Part shown: piece by piece, positions 22,163-32,526 of the stretch
How the letters are laid out: each line of letters starts with the position of its first letter
Numbering within the stretch: position 1 is the first letter of the stretch
Source of the DNA: Tillandsia leiboldiana
Taxonomy: Eukaryota; Streptophyta; Magnoliopsida; Poales; Bromeliaceae
Assembly (NCBI GenBank): GCA_029204045.2
Contig: JAQNDB010000496.1
Location: 1-64,000, forward strand
DNA: 64,000 nucleotides
Direction of reading: 5' to 3'
The notes under the pieces: model-generated
What the model saw: only the letters and a program-made list of their open reading frames with translations
The model's database searches: none
Told to the model about the DNA's origin: nothing
Translations under genes and position numbers: made by a program

Positions 22163-22786
22163 CTAGGCTTCCGCATCACTGCTCCCCAGGGCGGCTGGGG
22201 AGGTCCGTCCACAACCTTTGGGCCGGCTACGTTCGACGTGGCGGGGTGGGGTCTCGGTATCGGAAGAATCCGTCAGGCGTGGGTCGTCGGGTCTCGGAGC
22301 CGGGGGTCTGGTGACGCCCGGCCTCCGGGGGCACTCGTAACGTGTGTGGCCCGGCCTGCCACACCGGAAGCAATGCTCATCCCGCCAAGGGCAATCCATC
22401 ATCGGATGCGCACCGTCACAAATGACGCATGGCGTCGGTGGTGCAGGTCCCTCCCTCATCGCCTGCCCGGGTTTCGGCCCGTTCCTCTGGCGCTTGGTTG
22501 CTCTGCCGCACTGGTAGGGGCCCCCTGTCGGGCCGGGGTAGGGGTGTGCCCGTCGTGTACGCTCTAGTTCCGCGCGCACGGCCAAGTTGACCGCTCCCTG
22601 AAAGGTGGAAACGCCAGTCGGTGGTATCCCACGGGGGTTAACACCACCGGTGCCGTGCTGGGCGCGGTCGACACTCTCGAGCTCCTGAGTCAGTATACCC
22701 ACGTGCTCCGCGAGAGTTAGCAATTGCCCAGCCACGTCGCGCAGCTGGTTGCGTAGTAAGCGGTTCGCCTCTGCCGCAAGGTCCAT
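22163..22786 (-). pseudogene. gag: Element C gag, capsid core deleted
   Basis: The 207-codon frame begins with a leucine-rich coiled-coil segment (LLRNQLRDVAGQLL), then jumps to sequence equivalent to the region just before nucleocapsid (STFQGAVNLAVRAELER). Two cysteine-histidine motifs follow: CVICDGAHPMMDC and the canonical CFRCGRPGHTRYEC. The capsid core seen in B, G and I (WWKTV region) is missing. The frame ends at the filler. It might bind RNA through the knuckles but cannot form a shell by itself. Confidence 0.85.
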
Positions 22787-23015
22787 GTCTGGCAGTAGTT
22801 ACCTATCCAAAATCGGGCTTCTATCTGTGCTCACCAAGGAAACACATTAGTCCCAGCATACCAAGAAAACCGTGCGTAAATAATTCACACAAATTCCCCT
22901 TCCCCCACGTTCACTCACGTCCTACACCCTTACGTCCCAGGCATTTCATTTATTCGTAGTTAAGTGTGATATCTCGGTGGATGTTGGGCCGTCACTGTTG
23001 TGATTAAAGCAAAGT

Positions 23016-23026
23016 CTCTGATACCA
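23016..23026 (-). promoter_or_regulatory. Primer binding site of C
   Basis: Minus strand TGGTATCAGAG, eight bases from the LTR end at 23035. Confidence 0.9.
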
Positions 23027-24518
23027 TCTTAATCTGTCACGCCCCGGGGGTTTTATTTTAGCGGAAACGATACCTCAAAGTACGCGTAAAGTGCTTACAT
23101 CTTTTTTTTTTTTTTGATTGTTTAAAAACCTCCTTCCCCGGCGCGTGCCCAGACCCGCCACATATACAGATTTACTCGAAAATTGGGCAGAGTCTCCTCT
23201 GTATATGCACGGCGTCGCGGCTGTTACAATAGTCGAGCATAAGCAACCATTTTCCCATTTAATCACAACAGTTCGAAGTAGTACGGTGCATGAAGACTAA
23301 ACAATACCCGTGGCCAGTCTAGTTGAAAGTAAAAACTCACCGTTTGAAAACAGGCCCACACAGCCTTAGGTTTTGAAAACAGATTGGAAAACGGCATAAA
23401 TCCACAAGGTTTAGAAAACGGCCCAACGGGAACAATAAAGGAAATAGTAGTGCATAACCAGCAAGAAAGTACTCAACATCCACACGACCCCACAAGGGTA
23501 TCGAGAACTACACAATAACCTACTGTTCTGAATGAAATGCAGAGAAAGTAAATGATACAGCATACTAGGGCTCCCTCAGCCCGACTGCTACCACCTCGGC
23601 CTCACCGTCGCCTACCTCTACCCCCTGGAGGTACCTGTCACAGAGTGGGTAGTCAGCGACACTATCATAAGAGTAGTACTAAAACAGTAAAGTAATACCA
23701 AGTCACCAAAGTAAGACTAGCCGGAACAACCGCTCTACTCGTAACGGTAACTCGCAACCACCTGTACCACCTGTAACACCTGTAACACCTGTAACCCCGG
23801 TAACACCTGTAACACCTGACCGCGTCGGGCACCGGACCCGGCGGTCTCACACCTGGCTACATCGGGATCCAATCCCACACCTGACCGCGTCGGGCACCGG
23901 ACCCGGCGGTCTCACACCTGACTACATCGGGATCCAATCCCGGCAGTCTCACACCTGACCACATCGGGATCCAATCCCGGTGGTCTCACCGCTCGCACCT
24001 CGCTGCCTCAAACCCCCCACCTATAGGGGCCCCCCACTACGTGACCTCGTGGGGTAACACGGGTCAAAGACCGCCTTTCCGGAAAAGAGCACCCTTTGCG
24101 GTGGCCAAACCGCGGGTGCGCGTGTCGCAACTCGAGCATAAGTAACCAAGTAACCAAGTAACCAAGTAACCAAGTAACCATGTAACCAAGTAACCAAGTA
24201 ACCAAGTAACCATGTCACGGGGTAAGGTAGTACATCATAGAAACCATCAGCGTTAGTACCGATTAATAATAAAAGTCCCTTTCGGATTAACAACACAATA
24301 CTCAGCCTCGACCGTAAACCCACCTTGTTGTCGCGCTCCTGACTGATGTAAGGTTCTCTCGCGTCTCGGGTGCCCGCCCGGACCTACACGAATCTGTCAT
24401 ATAGGAGTCAGCAACTTAAGGTTTTGTCAGATTAACGACTAGAGCGCCCGGCGCCCTCTCACCTTGCGCACAATTCGCACACGTACGCGCCTGGCCCCGC
24501 ACGGCTGGGCGGCGTACT

Positions 24519-25110
24519 AACAGCGTGCGGCCGTCCGCATGCGGTGACGCCCGTATTCGGCGTTGTCCGCATGCGGTGCTGCCCGCACCCGCATGCGGCG
24601 ACGCCCGCAAGCGGCGGCGCCCGCATGCGGAGGCGCCCGCAAGCGGCGGCGTCCGCATGCGGCAGCCCGCAAGCGGCAGTGCCTGCATGCGGAGGCGCCC
24701 GCAAGCGGTGGCGCCCGCATGCGGCAGCCCGCAAGCGGCGGCGCCCGCATGCGGGGGCGCCCGCAAGCGGCAGCCCGCAAGCGGCGGCGCCCGCATGTGA
24801 CAGCCCGCATGCGGTGCCGCCCGCAAGTGGCGGCGCCCGCATGCGGCAGCCCGCATGCGGTGCCGCCCGCACGCGGCAGCCCGCATGCGGTGCCGCCCGC
24901 AAGTGGCGGCGCCCGCATGCGGCAGCCCGCAAGCGGCGGCGCCCGCATGCGGCAGCCCGCATGCGGTGCCGCCCGCAAGTGGCGGCGCCCGCATGCGGCA
25001 GCCCGCATGTGGTGCCGCCCGCGCGCGGCAGCCCGCATGCGGTGCCGCCCGTAAGTGGCGGCGCCCGCATGCGGCAGCCCGCATGCGGTGCCACCCGCAC
25101 CCGCATGCGG
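24519..25110. repeat. GC minisatellite of C, right LTR
   Basis: Same CCCGCATGCGG-type array as at 18930-19570, with a different set of units. Confidence 0.9.
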
Positions 25111-25509
25111 GGCTCCGTGCGCGCCGGATTCCGGCGGTGCCCACGCACCTTCTTTCTTTCCCCCCCCCCCCCCCCCCCCCCTCGTCCGCTCCAACCAAGA
25201 ACGGAGCAAGAAAGCAAAACCCTAGCGTGCTCACCTCGGTTGTCGGAGGGAAAGGCGATCCGATCCTGCGAGTTCGGCTACAAGGAATGTGAGGACGTCT
25301 CCCTCTCCTTCCTTGGTCTCGCCGCTTGGATCCTCCGCGCAATCGGTGAGGAAGCAGAAGGGTTTGGTTAGGAAACTGAAAGGTTGGGGAATTGGGGTTT
25401 CGTACGCAGGGGAACTTGTGGGGAGTGGGGAATTGGGGTTTCGTACGCAGGGGGACTTGTGGGGAGTGGGGAATTATGGGAGTTACGGGTAGTTAAGGGA
25501 AGTGGGGAG

Positions 25510-25890
25510 TTGCGGTTAGTTTAAGCGGAGTGGGTAGTTATGGGAGTTGCGGTTAGTTAAGGGGAGTGGGTAGTTATGGGAGTTGCGGGTAGTTAAGGGG
25601 AGTGGGTAGTTATGGGAGTTGCGGTTAGTTAAGGGGAGTGGGTAGTTATGGGAGTTGCGGTTAGTTAAGGGGAGTGGGTAGTTATGGGAGTTGCGGGTAG
25701 TTAAGGGGAGTGGGTAGTTATGGGAGTTGCGGTTAGTTAAGGGGAGTGGGTAGTTATGGGAGTTGCGGGTAGTTAAGGGGAGTGGGTAGTTATGGGAGTT
25801 ACGGGTAGTTAAGGGGAGTGGGTAGTTATGGGAGTTACGGGTAGTTAAGGGGAGTGGGTAGTTATGGGAGTTACGGGTAGTTAAGGGGAT
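25510..25890 (+). repeat. 36-bp G-rich minisatellite of C, right LTR
   Basis: About ten copies of the same 36-bp unit as in the left LTR. Confidence 0.88.
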
Positions 25891-26254
25891 TGCACGGCGG
25901 GGAAAACATGCGGGAACGGTTAAGTTGGGAAATCAACCCAGTTCAAGTTAAAACGGGTAGAAGTCGGGTGCGAACCAGGGTCCGGTCTGTCTGAAAAACC
26001 GCGTTAACCATCTGGACCGTTAGCTACCTTCCGGAATTTATTTCGGGAGATTCCGGCGTCGGAATTCAAAACCGATTTCGCCGCCGTTCTCCGTTTCGCG
26101 AGCTCTATTAACTAAAAATACGCGCGGGCCCCGACGGTCTGTCCGGAAACAAGGAATTATTCGATCACCCTCCAGCCCCCCGACACGAATGCGGAAATAA
26201 CGAACCCAAAAGTAGACCCTTAAAATATTTTAAACCAGCGGCTACTACACGACC

Positions 26255-26903
26255 ACTAACCTCAATCTATCGGAATTAAAGAACCGATCTTGTTTCCTTT
26301 CGGCGTTGGAGACCCGGATCCGCTCCCCGTAGACGATGGCGTCTCGTTCTCCGATCTCCGGCACGTGAATCAGGGCGATCGGGTTCCTCCGCTTCCTCCT
26401 TCTTTTCCTCTTTTCTCCTCCGGTTAGGGTTCCGTCTCTTCTTTTCTTTTTCTCTTCTCACCGATTAGGGTTTTTATTTCTTTCTTTTCTTTTCTTTTCT
26501 TTTTTCTTTAATCGGGATCCTTTATATAGTCGCACTTTATCTCTAATTAATTTCTCTTTAATTCGTACGTAAGAGAATTATTATTTTCCGTCTGGGATAA
26601 TTAATTAACTAATTAATTATCCCCTACCAGATAACCCATCTTATCTCTAACGGTTGCAAGATATTTTGCACGGATCCCGATGCACGACTAATCACCGTAT
26701 CACTTTGAATCCCGTTCCGGGGGATCCCAATATCGGATTTCAGATCCGATCGCACCGTCGGCTTTCTTTTTCCGCGCTCTATCGCAGAAAAATACTAGCA
26801 CCCCACAATGGCCAACTTTTAGGAATTGAATAATTTTATTTCACTCAAAGGCTTAAATGACTACACGTAAGTCAAAAATACCCCGAAAGGCCGGATCACT
26901 ACA
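26255..26903 (-). repeat. 5' LTR of B, U3-side part
   Basis: Continuation of B's right LTR after the C insertion. It contains the TATA box (TATATAG near 26523-26529, minus-strand orientation) and the telo-box near 26465. It lacks the Cassandra insertion and so shows the empty site. It ends GATCACTACA at 26903, followed by GTCCA of E's LTR. Confidence 0.9.
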
Positions 26904-28733
26904 GTCCAAAGCCCAACAGCTGAAAACACCAGATAACTCTAATCCCTTGCTCCAATAAGTTCAGCACACCCGTAACCCTCCTGGCACAATACAAAGTCCA
27001 CTATTACACATACATTCCAAAATCTGCTCTCACACACACATATAACAACAGTCCCAGAAACGCTTAATTTTCACCTGCAGCAAGAGCCCAGAAAATTCCC
27101 AGAAAAATATCACCGCGATCCTCGCGTCGATAGCTTCGCAACGGTAGCTTGCACGCCCAAATCTGAGTTCGGTAAGCCAAGATATAAATTCGACAAGGTG
27201 GTACACTCAAAAGATTTCAGCACAAAAAGACTGTAGCACTGTACACAGAGAAATAGTGATTTTCACCTCTGATGAAATCTCGGAAAAATCCAAGAAAAAT
27301 ACGACGCGTTCCTTGCGATCTAAAGATGATAAAGTTGTATAAGCTCGTTTCCGTCTGACGCTCGTGCGCAAAGATATGGCCAAAACACCTCAATGCTGTC
27401 CCACAAAGCCAAACAAAAAATAGGTCACAGTGTTGCCTCGGGATCCGTGCCAAAAACTCGAAAAGGGAAAGCACGATCAATACGAAAGATGAAGCCCTAC
27501 CTCTTAGGAGTCTGTCAGCGCAAGAATCACAGAAAAAGGATCTCGGGGTAGACCAGGGGAGCTAAAACACTGCTGCTGCGCCGAAGAAGATCACAGGAAA
27601 TGCAACATCGCGCCGCGCCGTAAAATCCAAAATCTCGGAATGCGTGCCTGTAAAATCCTAGAACTTGGCGGGAAGATCAAGAACTTAGAGAGGAACAATT
27701 CATCAATAGGAAGCTCGGGCAGAAGATGTGCGGTTTGGGAGAAAAGAGCCAAAGAAGAAGGCTCGGGCAGGTATTTATAGTGTTGGAGGAACAATTGGGA
27801 AAATTCCCATTTTGTCCCGAGATTCGGGCGCCCGAATCGTTCGGGCTGCTACAGTAATGGGCCCGGCCCATTACTGTGCAAGCCTGAAACGACCGAGGCC
27901 CGCCACGTGGCCCACTACACCGCTCCCCCGGGCCCCGCTGCACCCGGCGCACCTGCGCCCGCCAGTGGCATCGCGCCACGTGGCCCCGGCAACCAGGCAC
28001 CGCGCACGTCGCGCGCCGTGCACCGCGCACGTCGCGCCTGCCCCGCCCGTACGGCCACCTGCCCCGGTCAACTGCCCCACTCCTTGCGTGGACCGCGCGC
28101 ACAACACCGCACCAATAACCGTCTGCCACGCGTCCACTCGGTTCACCGTGCACCCGGGCCCAAGTTCCGTGGACCGCGCCTGCTGCGCCGGCCAACAGGA
28201 AAGCGCCACGTGGCCCGCTCCCGGCGCACGCCCTCCGCGGTGGACCGCGCACCTGCCCGCGCCCTCAGCGCCTGCCCGCGGCCGCTAGCCGCCTGCCCGA
28301 GCGCCCTCCGCCGCCTTCCGCCGCTGCCCGCCGCCACCGGCCGTTGCCGGAGTTACTGTTCCGGCCGGTGAACAATACTATTACTGTAGCAACACCGAAA
28401 AAAATAAGTAAATAGCCCATCTTGACCGTTTTCGCACGCTGATTCCAAATACGGTGTCCATTTTGCCAAATTCCAAACCTATAAATTGCCGGAGGCTCCC
28501 GGAAAGGTATTTTTAATCCGATTTTCGCGCCGAGCCTAAATTTGATAACCGATTTGCGCGAAAACGCCTCTAAACATCCGACGGGGTCTCCCGGTTACTC
28601 ACGTGATCCATTTTAAGCCCCGAGTCCATCACTTGTGTCCAAATTGGCGCACGAACACCGCCGACATGCCGCGTAGGCTTCCAGAAGCTGCTGGTCACAC
28701 TGCAGAAGCCCTGCAAAGATCCGGGTCACCACA
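26904..28733 (-). repeat. 3' LTR of E, U3-R part
   Basis: Aligns with 60683-62556. It contains a GC-rich U3 with CACGTGGC at 27904, 27977 and 28207, a TATA box (GTATTTATAG, 27771-27780, on the minus strand CTATAAATAC) and a GAGGTAGGG donor-like site near 27500-27508. The rest of this LTR would lie left of the A/B/D insertion, outside the window. No gene is seen; GC-rich open frames in 27870-28370 are composition artefacts. Confidence 0.87.
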
Positions 28734-28752
28734 TCCTCCCCCACTAAAAGAA

Positions 28753-28770
28753 AGTTTCGTCCTCGAAACT
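28753..28770 (-). promoter_or_regulatory. Conserved hairpin and polypurine tract of E
   Basis: Minus strand AGTTTCGAGGACGAAACT, followed by TAGTGGGGGAGGA (complement of 28734-28746) just before the LTR. It is perfectly preserved in an otherwise decayed internal region. Confidence 0.65.
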
Positions 28771-30990
28771 AAAGCAACTCCCAAGGAGTCTCAAAAACCA
28801 GGGGTCAATACTCAACACCGCCGTCTCCATCTCCCAAGTCACCAATCACTCCCCGTGATTACTCCTCAGCAACAACAACAGCAACAACCAGAACGGCATA
28901 GCCCGATTGCGCAATTCCCTCACCTCACGAGCCGGAATTCGCAACGGGCATCCCTCGTACCCAAACTCTCATAGACCCCAAGAGGAACGAGTCAATCACG
29001 GGCGAGGGGTCCAAAACATAACACTCCTGAGCTGAGACGCAAAAAAAAACCTCAAAAACTCCAACAAAAGACGGGGGGAACGGAACAAATAGCCCGAGCA
29101 ACACGCTCTAACATCACTCCTAAGAGCCAACTCAACCCAAGCGACCCGAAACACATCCACACAAACACCTGCACAGAAAAGGGGCCCTAACAAGCGGGGG
29201 TTCACACTCAGTCACCCTCAAAACTCAACCACCCAAGTGGATTGCTCAACCGCAGCCTTTCATCAAAAGGGATCCTCAGGGACACAACTCAAACCCTGCA
29301 CACAAGCATGGCCCCACACAGTGCCAGCTATGGAACCGTCAAACTCGACTCCCAAATAGCTCTTCTGCTCCAGGTATCCGCCACCACAGTGGCTCTGTCG
29401 GGGTGATACTGGATGCTCAACAAAATCCAATGGTAGATTTACAGCCACTACGGGAGGTATCACTATAACATGCAAATCCATCTCCCACCACTGACAAGGT
29501 TAAAATCGGCGCTGGTACCAATCTCATCATCCGCTCCACAAGCCCCGCTGGAACTATCCGATCCACAAGCTCCCCACCCTAACAATAATCGTCGATCTCA
29601 GCCGGTCTTAAATAGCATCCATTTTGGCCAGATTTCCACCGCCGCCCCTACGGCTAGAATATGTAATCCAGGAAGATATGCTCTCGAAGCTAAAACTTGT
29701 ACCAAAACAACTTGGCATAAAGCTCCATCCTCACAGACCTTGTCACACCATCTACAAATGCTGCACAAGCTCTAAATCACTTAGGGAGGGGGGGGGGGGG
29801 GTAAAACCAAAATATCCCTGGAGGATGCCGCTAACAATCCGTTCAAGTCCGACTGGAACACGAAATTCCTCAATTTTAAAGGCGACAGGGCATTAGTCAT
29901 TCCATTGGCTTCACTGTACTCATAGTGCCCCTTACCGTGTCCTGAACACCATCTAGACAAAGCCCTCAGCTGAAATTCCAAATTGGGGTAGGCATCATAC
30001 AATAACTGCCGGAATATAGCTCCATCAAAAGATTCTAAATAATACATGGACCTGCCTGGGCTCCAATCCCAAAGGGCTCTCACCGTCGTGTATCAACGAC
30101 GTGGCATTAGGTCAAACAGACCCTCGATCCATCAGATCCCTGTACCGGTGCGATCAACTCTCCCAGCTCTTACAGATAATATCCAAGCGGTGCTATTGAG
30201 GTTGGCGCGGTCTCCAGAACCACGTCAACCGCAATCTCAATCTCCCTAACAGGCGGCATAATCATCGACTCGAGTGGACTCACACCCGGGATTTCGCAGC
30301 AATAGAAATATCCTTTGGTCCCGGCGCCGCCATAAGCTCCTCTCACACTGTCGCTAAAACCTGAGTGCTCGAACAATCTCCCCATAACAAGCCTCCTTTG
30401 TCTGCCTCGCAAAAGTCACAATCATCACCCTCTCTACACTTAACCATCCCGTGGTGCCGTGCCAACCAATCCCAAGCATTGGGTCAAAACATCGAACTGC
30501 CACCCATATCAAAAGGTTTGCCGGTATAACTCATGGTCTCAATGACACTGAACATAATCCACAAGCCTCCTTCACATGCACAACACCGATGGTATCCTGT
30601 ACCTCTAGTGCACGTGGTAACAACTGCGCCTCTAGTCCATGCCGGAAAGCAAAGTGCACTAACTCCAACTGCTGTGATGAAATCACACCTGCAACAACCC
30701 GATCCACTGCCGTGGCGTCCTCCAACCAGGCGGCACAAACTCATCCACACGATGCAAGCGGTTGTCGCTTAGTCCACCAGAAAATATACGAACCAAACAC
30801 AAAGGGAGCACAACCTTTGTCTCTGCTCACACTGCGGCGACGGATACGGTCTTCCGCAGACAACCAAACCGCGCTACCGTTGCGCTACTCTGATATAGAT
30901 ACTGATACTGCCATCGGGGTCCACCCGATCGCCAACATCTCAGAAATCCATTATTGCAACCGTCATAAGACAAAATACCATTAATCCATG
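28771..30990 (-). pseudogene. pol: Element E pol, heavily decayed
   Basis: Minus-strand motifs in order: a protease-end block DWLARHHG (30452-30477); an RT entry like VREIEIAVDVV...TAPTSIAP (30170-30260); an RT core where GHYEYSEANGMTNA (within 29781-30083) aligns with the family motif GHYEFTVMPFGLTNA and FVFQSDLNGLL...DIL takes the place of FVVVFIDDIL; an RNase H-integrase linker YHPDRATVVADTWSRR (29361-29415); and a chromodomain-like TWEMET (about 28810-28850). Stops and shifts are everywhere and the integrase core is not found. The family assignment rests on motif order and moderate matches. Confidence 0.7.
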
Positions 30991-31424
30991 CAATTCCCTA
31001 TACACTTATCCTTACTAAGCTCACCCCTCAATCCCATATAATACATTCAAAACATGCAAGTTAAAAATCACAAAGGGTAGAATTCCCTTGGGTAAGCTTT
31101 GTTACGGCATTTTGGTGTTGGCATATTTCGTGAGTCAAGTCAGTGAGTTGAGTCGGAGTCTTAAAGGGATCAAATTGTCAATCAGCAATCAAAGACTTAG
31201 AGAAGATTCAACAAGAGCTCAAGTTGACACTCAGTGTCTTGAGTCTTGAAGATTGAAGTTGAAGAATTGTGGATCAGTTACATCAATCTCAAGAAGAAAG
31301 TATTCAAGAGGATCAGGTATGTTTAACTAAATAATTTTGGTGATCCGAATACTTTCTTATAGTGTAGAAACACTTGGAAGAATTTTTAATTGCATAAAAA
31401 TCAAAAACTGGACATGGGACATGT

Positions 31425-31655
31425 TCAGGATCCGGATCAGACCTTGCAATCCGGATCCCGAAGGGTACTTGTTCATTGGCAATTTCAATCCGGATCCTAG
31501 GCCATTCCGATCCGGATCCCGAACATGGGACTTTGCTGAATTGCATGAACGATCCGGATCGGACCTTGCAATCCGGATCCCGAACCCTTGGTTTTCTGGA
31601 ATCGTCAATCTCGTTACGACGATCCGGATCGCAGTAAGTCCGATCCGGATCGCCG
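31425..31655. repeat. Cluster of ATCCGGATC palindromes in H U3
   Basis: About eight copies of TCCGGATC, alternating between forms ending CCCGAA and forms ending CG. It lies just upstream of the TATA box. Palindromic islands in this place are known from Sirevirus LTRs. A second copy is at 36445-36675. Confidence 0.8.
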
Positions 31656-31977
31656 TCCTGAAAATTTCCAGATAAGGTATGTTTTTGATTCTTATCTCTT
31701 TCCAAAGGTTTCTAAACTATAAATAGACATTTAGGGTTTCTCAAAAACGTGGGTGCTATACCGATGATTTTATAAAACTCTTGAGAGCAACCCTAGAGGC
31801 TAGGTTTTTATCTTTCTTCTTTATAGCCTCTTTTAGGTCAATTCGACGGTTCCTTCAAGAACATATCTTTTGTCGAATTGATCTAATCTTTGCTTAGAGA
31901 TTTCTTCTACGGTTCCTCATTGAGAATCTGAGCAAAGGATCACCATCGAAGTCAATATTCTTATCGACTGAGTTTGC

Positions 31978-32080
31978 GTCGTGGATTCGACATGGCATCG
32001 TGGATTCGGTGTGCTAAAGGCGTTTCGTGGATTCGAAACGTGTGCTCGTGGATTCGAGTGGCGTTCGTGGATTCGAACGT
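31978..32080 (+). promoter_or_regulatory. Five tandem stem-loops with constant TGGATT loop (H 5' LTR)
   Basis: Stems are GTCG/CGAC (31978-31991), ATCG/CGGT (31997-32010), CGTTTCG/CGAAACG (32021-32040), CTCG/CGAG (32045-32058) and CGTTCG/CGAACG (32062-32079). Every loop is TGGATT. They lie about 250-360 bases downstream of the TATA box, so they are in the RNA leader. The 3' LTR copy is at 36997-37100. Confidence 0.6.
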
Positions 32081-32494
32081 GTGCAGTGGACGTGCAAACG
32101 GTGGAGCGCGAGGTCCAAGAAATTGAAGGAGGGGTTAAATCCGTGGAGACGGTAATCACCTTGTTATTCTTCTTTTCTTAGGGATTGTTATTGCGTGGAC
32201 ATCCAACCGGTCAGCGCAAGGTCCGAAGGAGCTGAAGGAGGGGTTGAGTCCGTGGAGTCGGTAATCACCTTGTTATTCTTCTATTCTTAGTGGATTGTTA
32301 TTGCGTGTTGGTCCCGTGGTTATTCTCCTGGATTGGAGTTTCCACGTATATCTCGATGTGCTGTTTTTATTTTCCGCATTGGTTTTTATTTTGCACTGAG
32401 ATTGAGTTTTTAAGTATTACACCTATTCACCCCCCCTCTAGTTGTTTGATAGTACCTATTTAGATCCTTGTGGATCCTATAATAACTCTACAAT

Positions 32495-32506
32495 TGGTAT
32501 CGGAGC
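32495..32506 (+). promoter_or_regulatory. Primer binding site of H
   Basis: TGGTATCGGAGC, complementary to the initiator Met tRNA end with one difference from the usual TGGTATCAGAGC. It starts two bases after the LTR. Confidence 0.88.
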
Positions 32507-32526
32507 GGGTTTTAGGTTTATCTATC

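Larger units (their letters stand above)
17438..26249 (-). mobile_element. Element C: deletion derivative of a Tekay-like element
   Basis: LTRs lie at 17438-20695 and 23035-26249 around a 2.3-kb internal region. The TSD is CGACC (17433-17437 and 26250-26254), confirmed by the uninterrupted site at 9600-9606. Sense LTR termini are TGTAGTAGCCGC and GGGGCGTGACA. The internal region keeps only the gag N-terminus, the zinc knuckles and decayed integrase pieces; capsid core, protease, RT and most RNase H are gone. The two LTRs differ by under about 1% outside repeat arrays. C must therefore have transposed with proteins from another element. Confidence 0.92.
23035..26249 (-). repeat. 5' LTR of C (3,215 bp)
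   Basis: Counterpart of 17438-20695. It carries the U5 stem-loop (23161-23207), a GTAACCAA array (24143-24211, one or two units shorter than the left copy), the GC minisatellite (24519-25110), a run of about 22 C (25160-25182; the left copy is much shorter), a telo-box with a donor-like GAG/GTGAGC (25217-25236) and the 36-bp minisatellite (25510-25890). Differences are mainly in repeat number. Confidence 0.9.
4902..26903 (-). mobile_element. Elements A and B: tandem Tekay-like retrotransposons sharing a central LTR
   Basis: Read on the minus strand the order is LTR (26903 to 15040, split by C), internal B (15039-10824), LTR (10823-7208), internal A (7207-4902, cut by D). Each LTR is followed by a tRNA-Met-type primer site, TGGTATCAGAG. 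Internal A and B are near-identical where both exist, including the same lesion at the gag-pol junction, so they derive from one source. Sharing a single LTR points to unequal recombination between LTRs rather than two insertions. The right flank is GTCCA in E's LTR; the uninterrupted target is visible in E's other LTR at 60683-60687. Confidence 0.85.
31100..32492 (+). repeat. 5' LTR of H
   Basis: TGTTACGGC...CTCTACA. U3 has eight TCCGGATC palindromes (31425-31655). TATAAATA is at 31718-31725, with telo-box TTAGGGTTT right after it (31731-31739). Downstream is a series of five TGGATT-loop hairpins (31978-32080). No gene is seen. Confidence 0.93.

Noticed and set aside
27677..28371. GC-rich open frames of up to 191 codons (also 61508-62194)
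   Set aside because: They fall in the U3 region of E's LTRs, occur in both LTR copies and on both strands, and differ by frame between copies.
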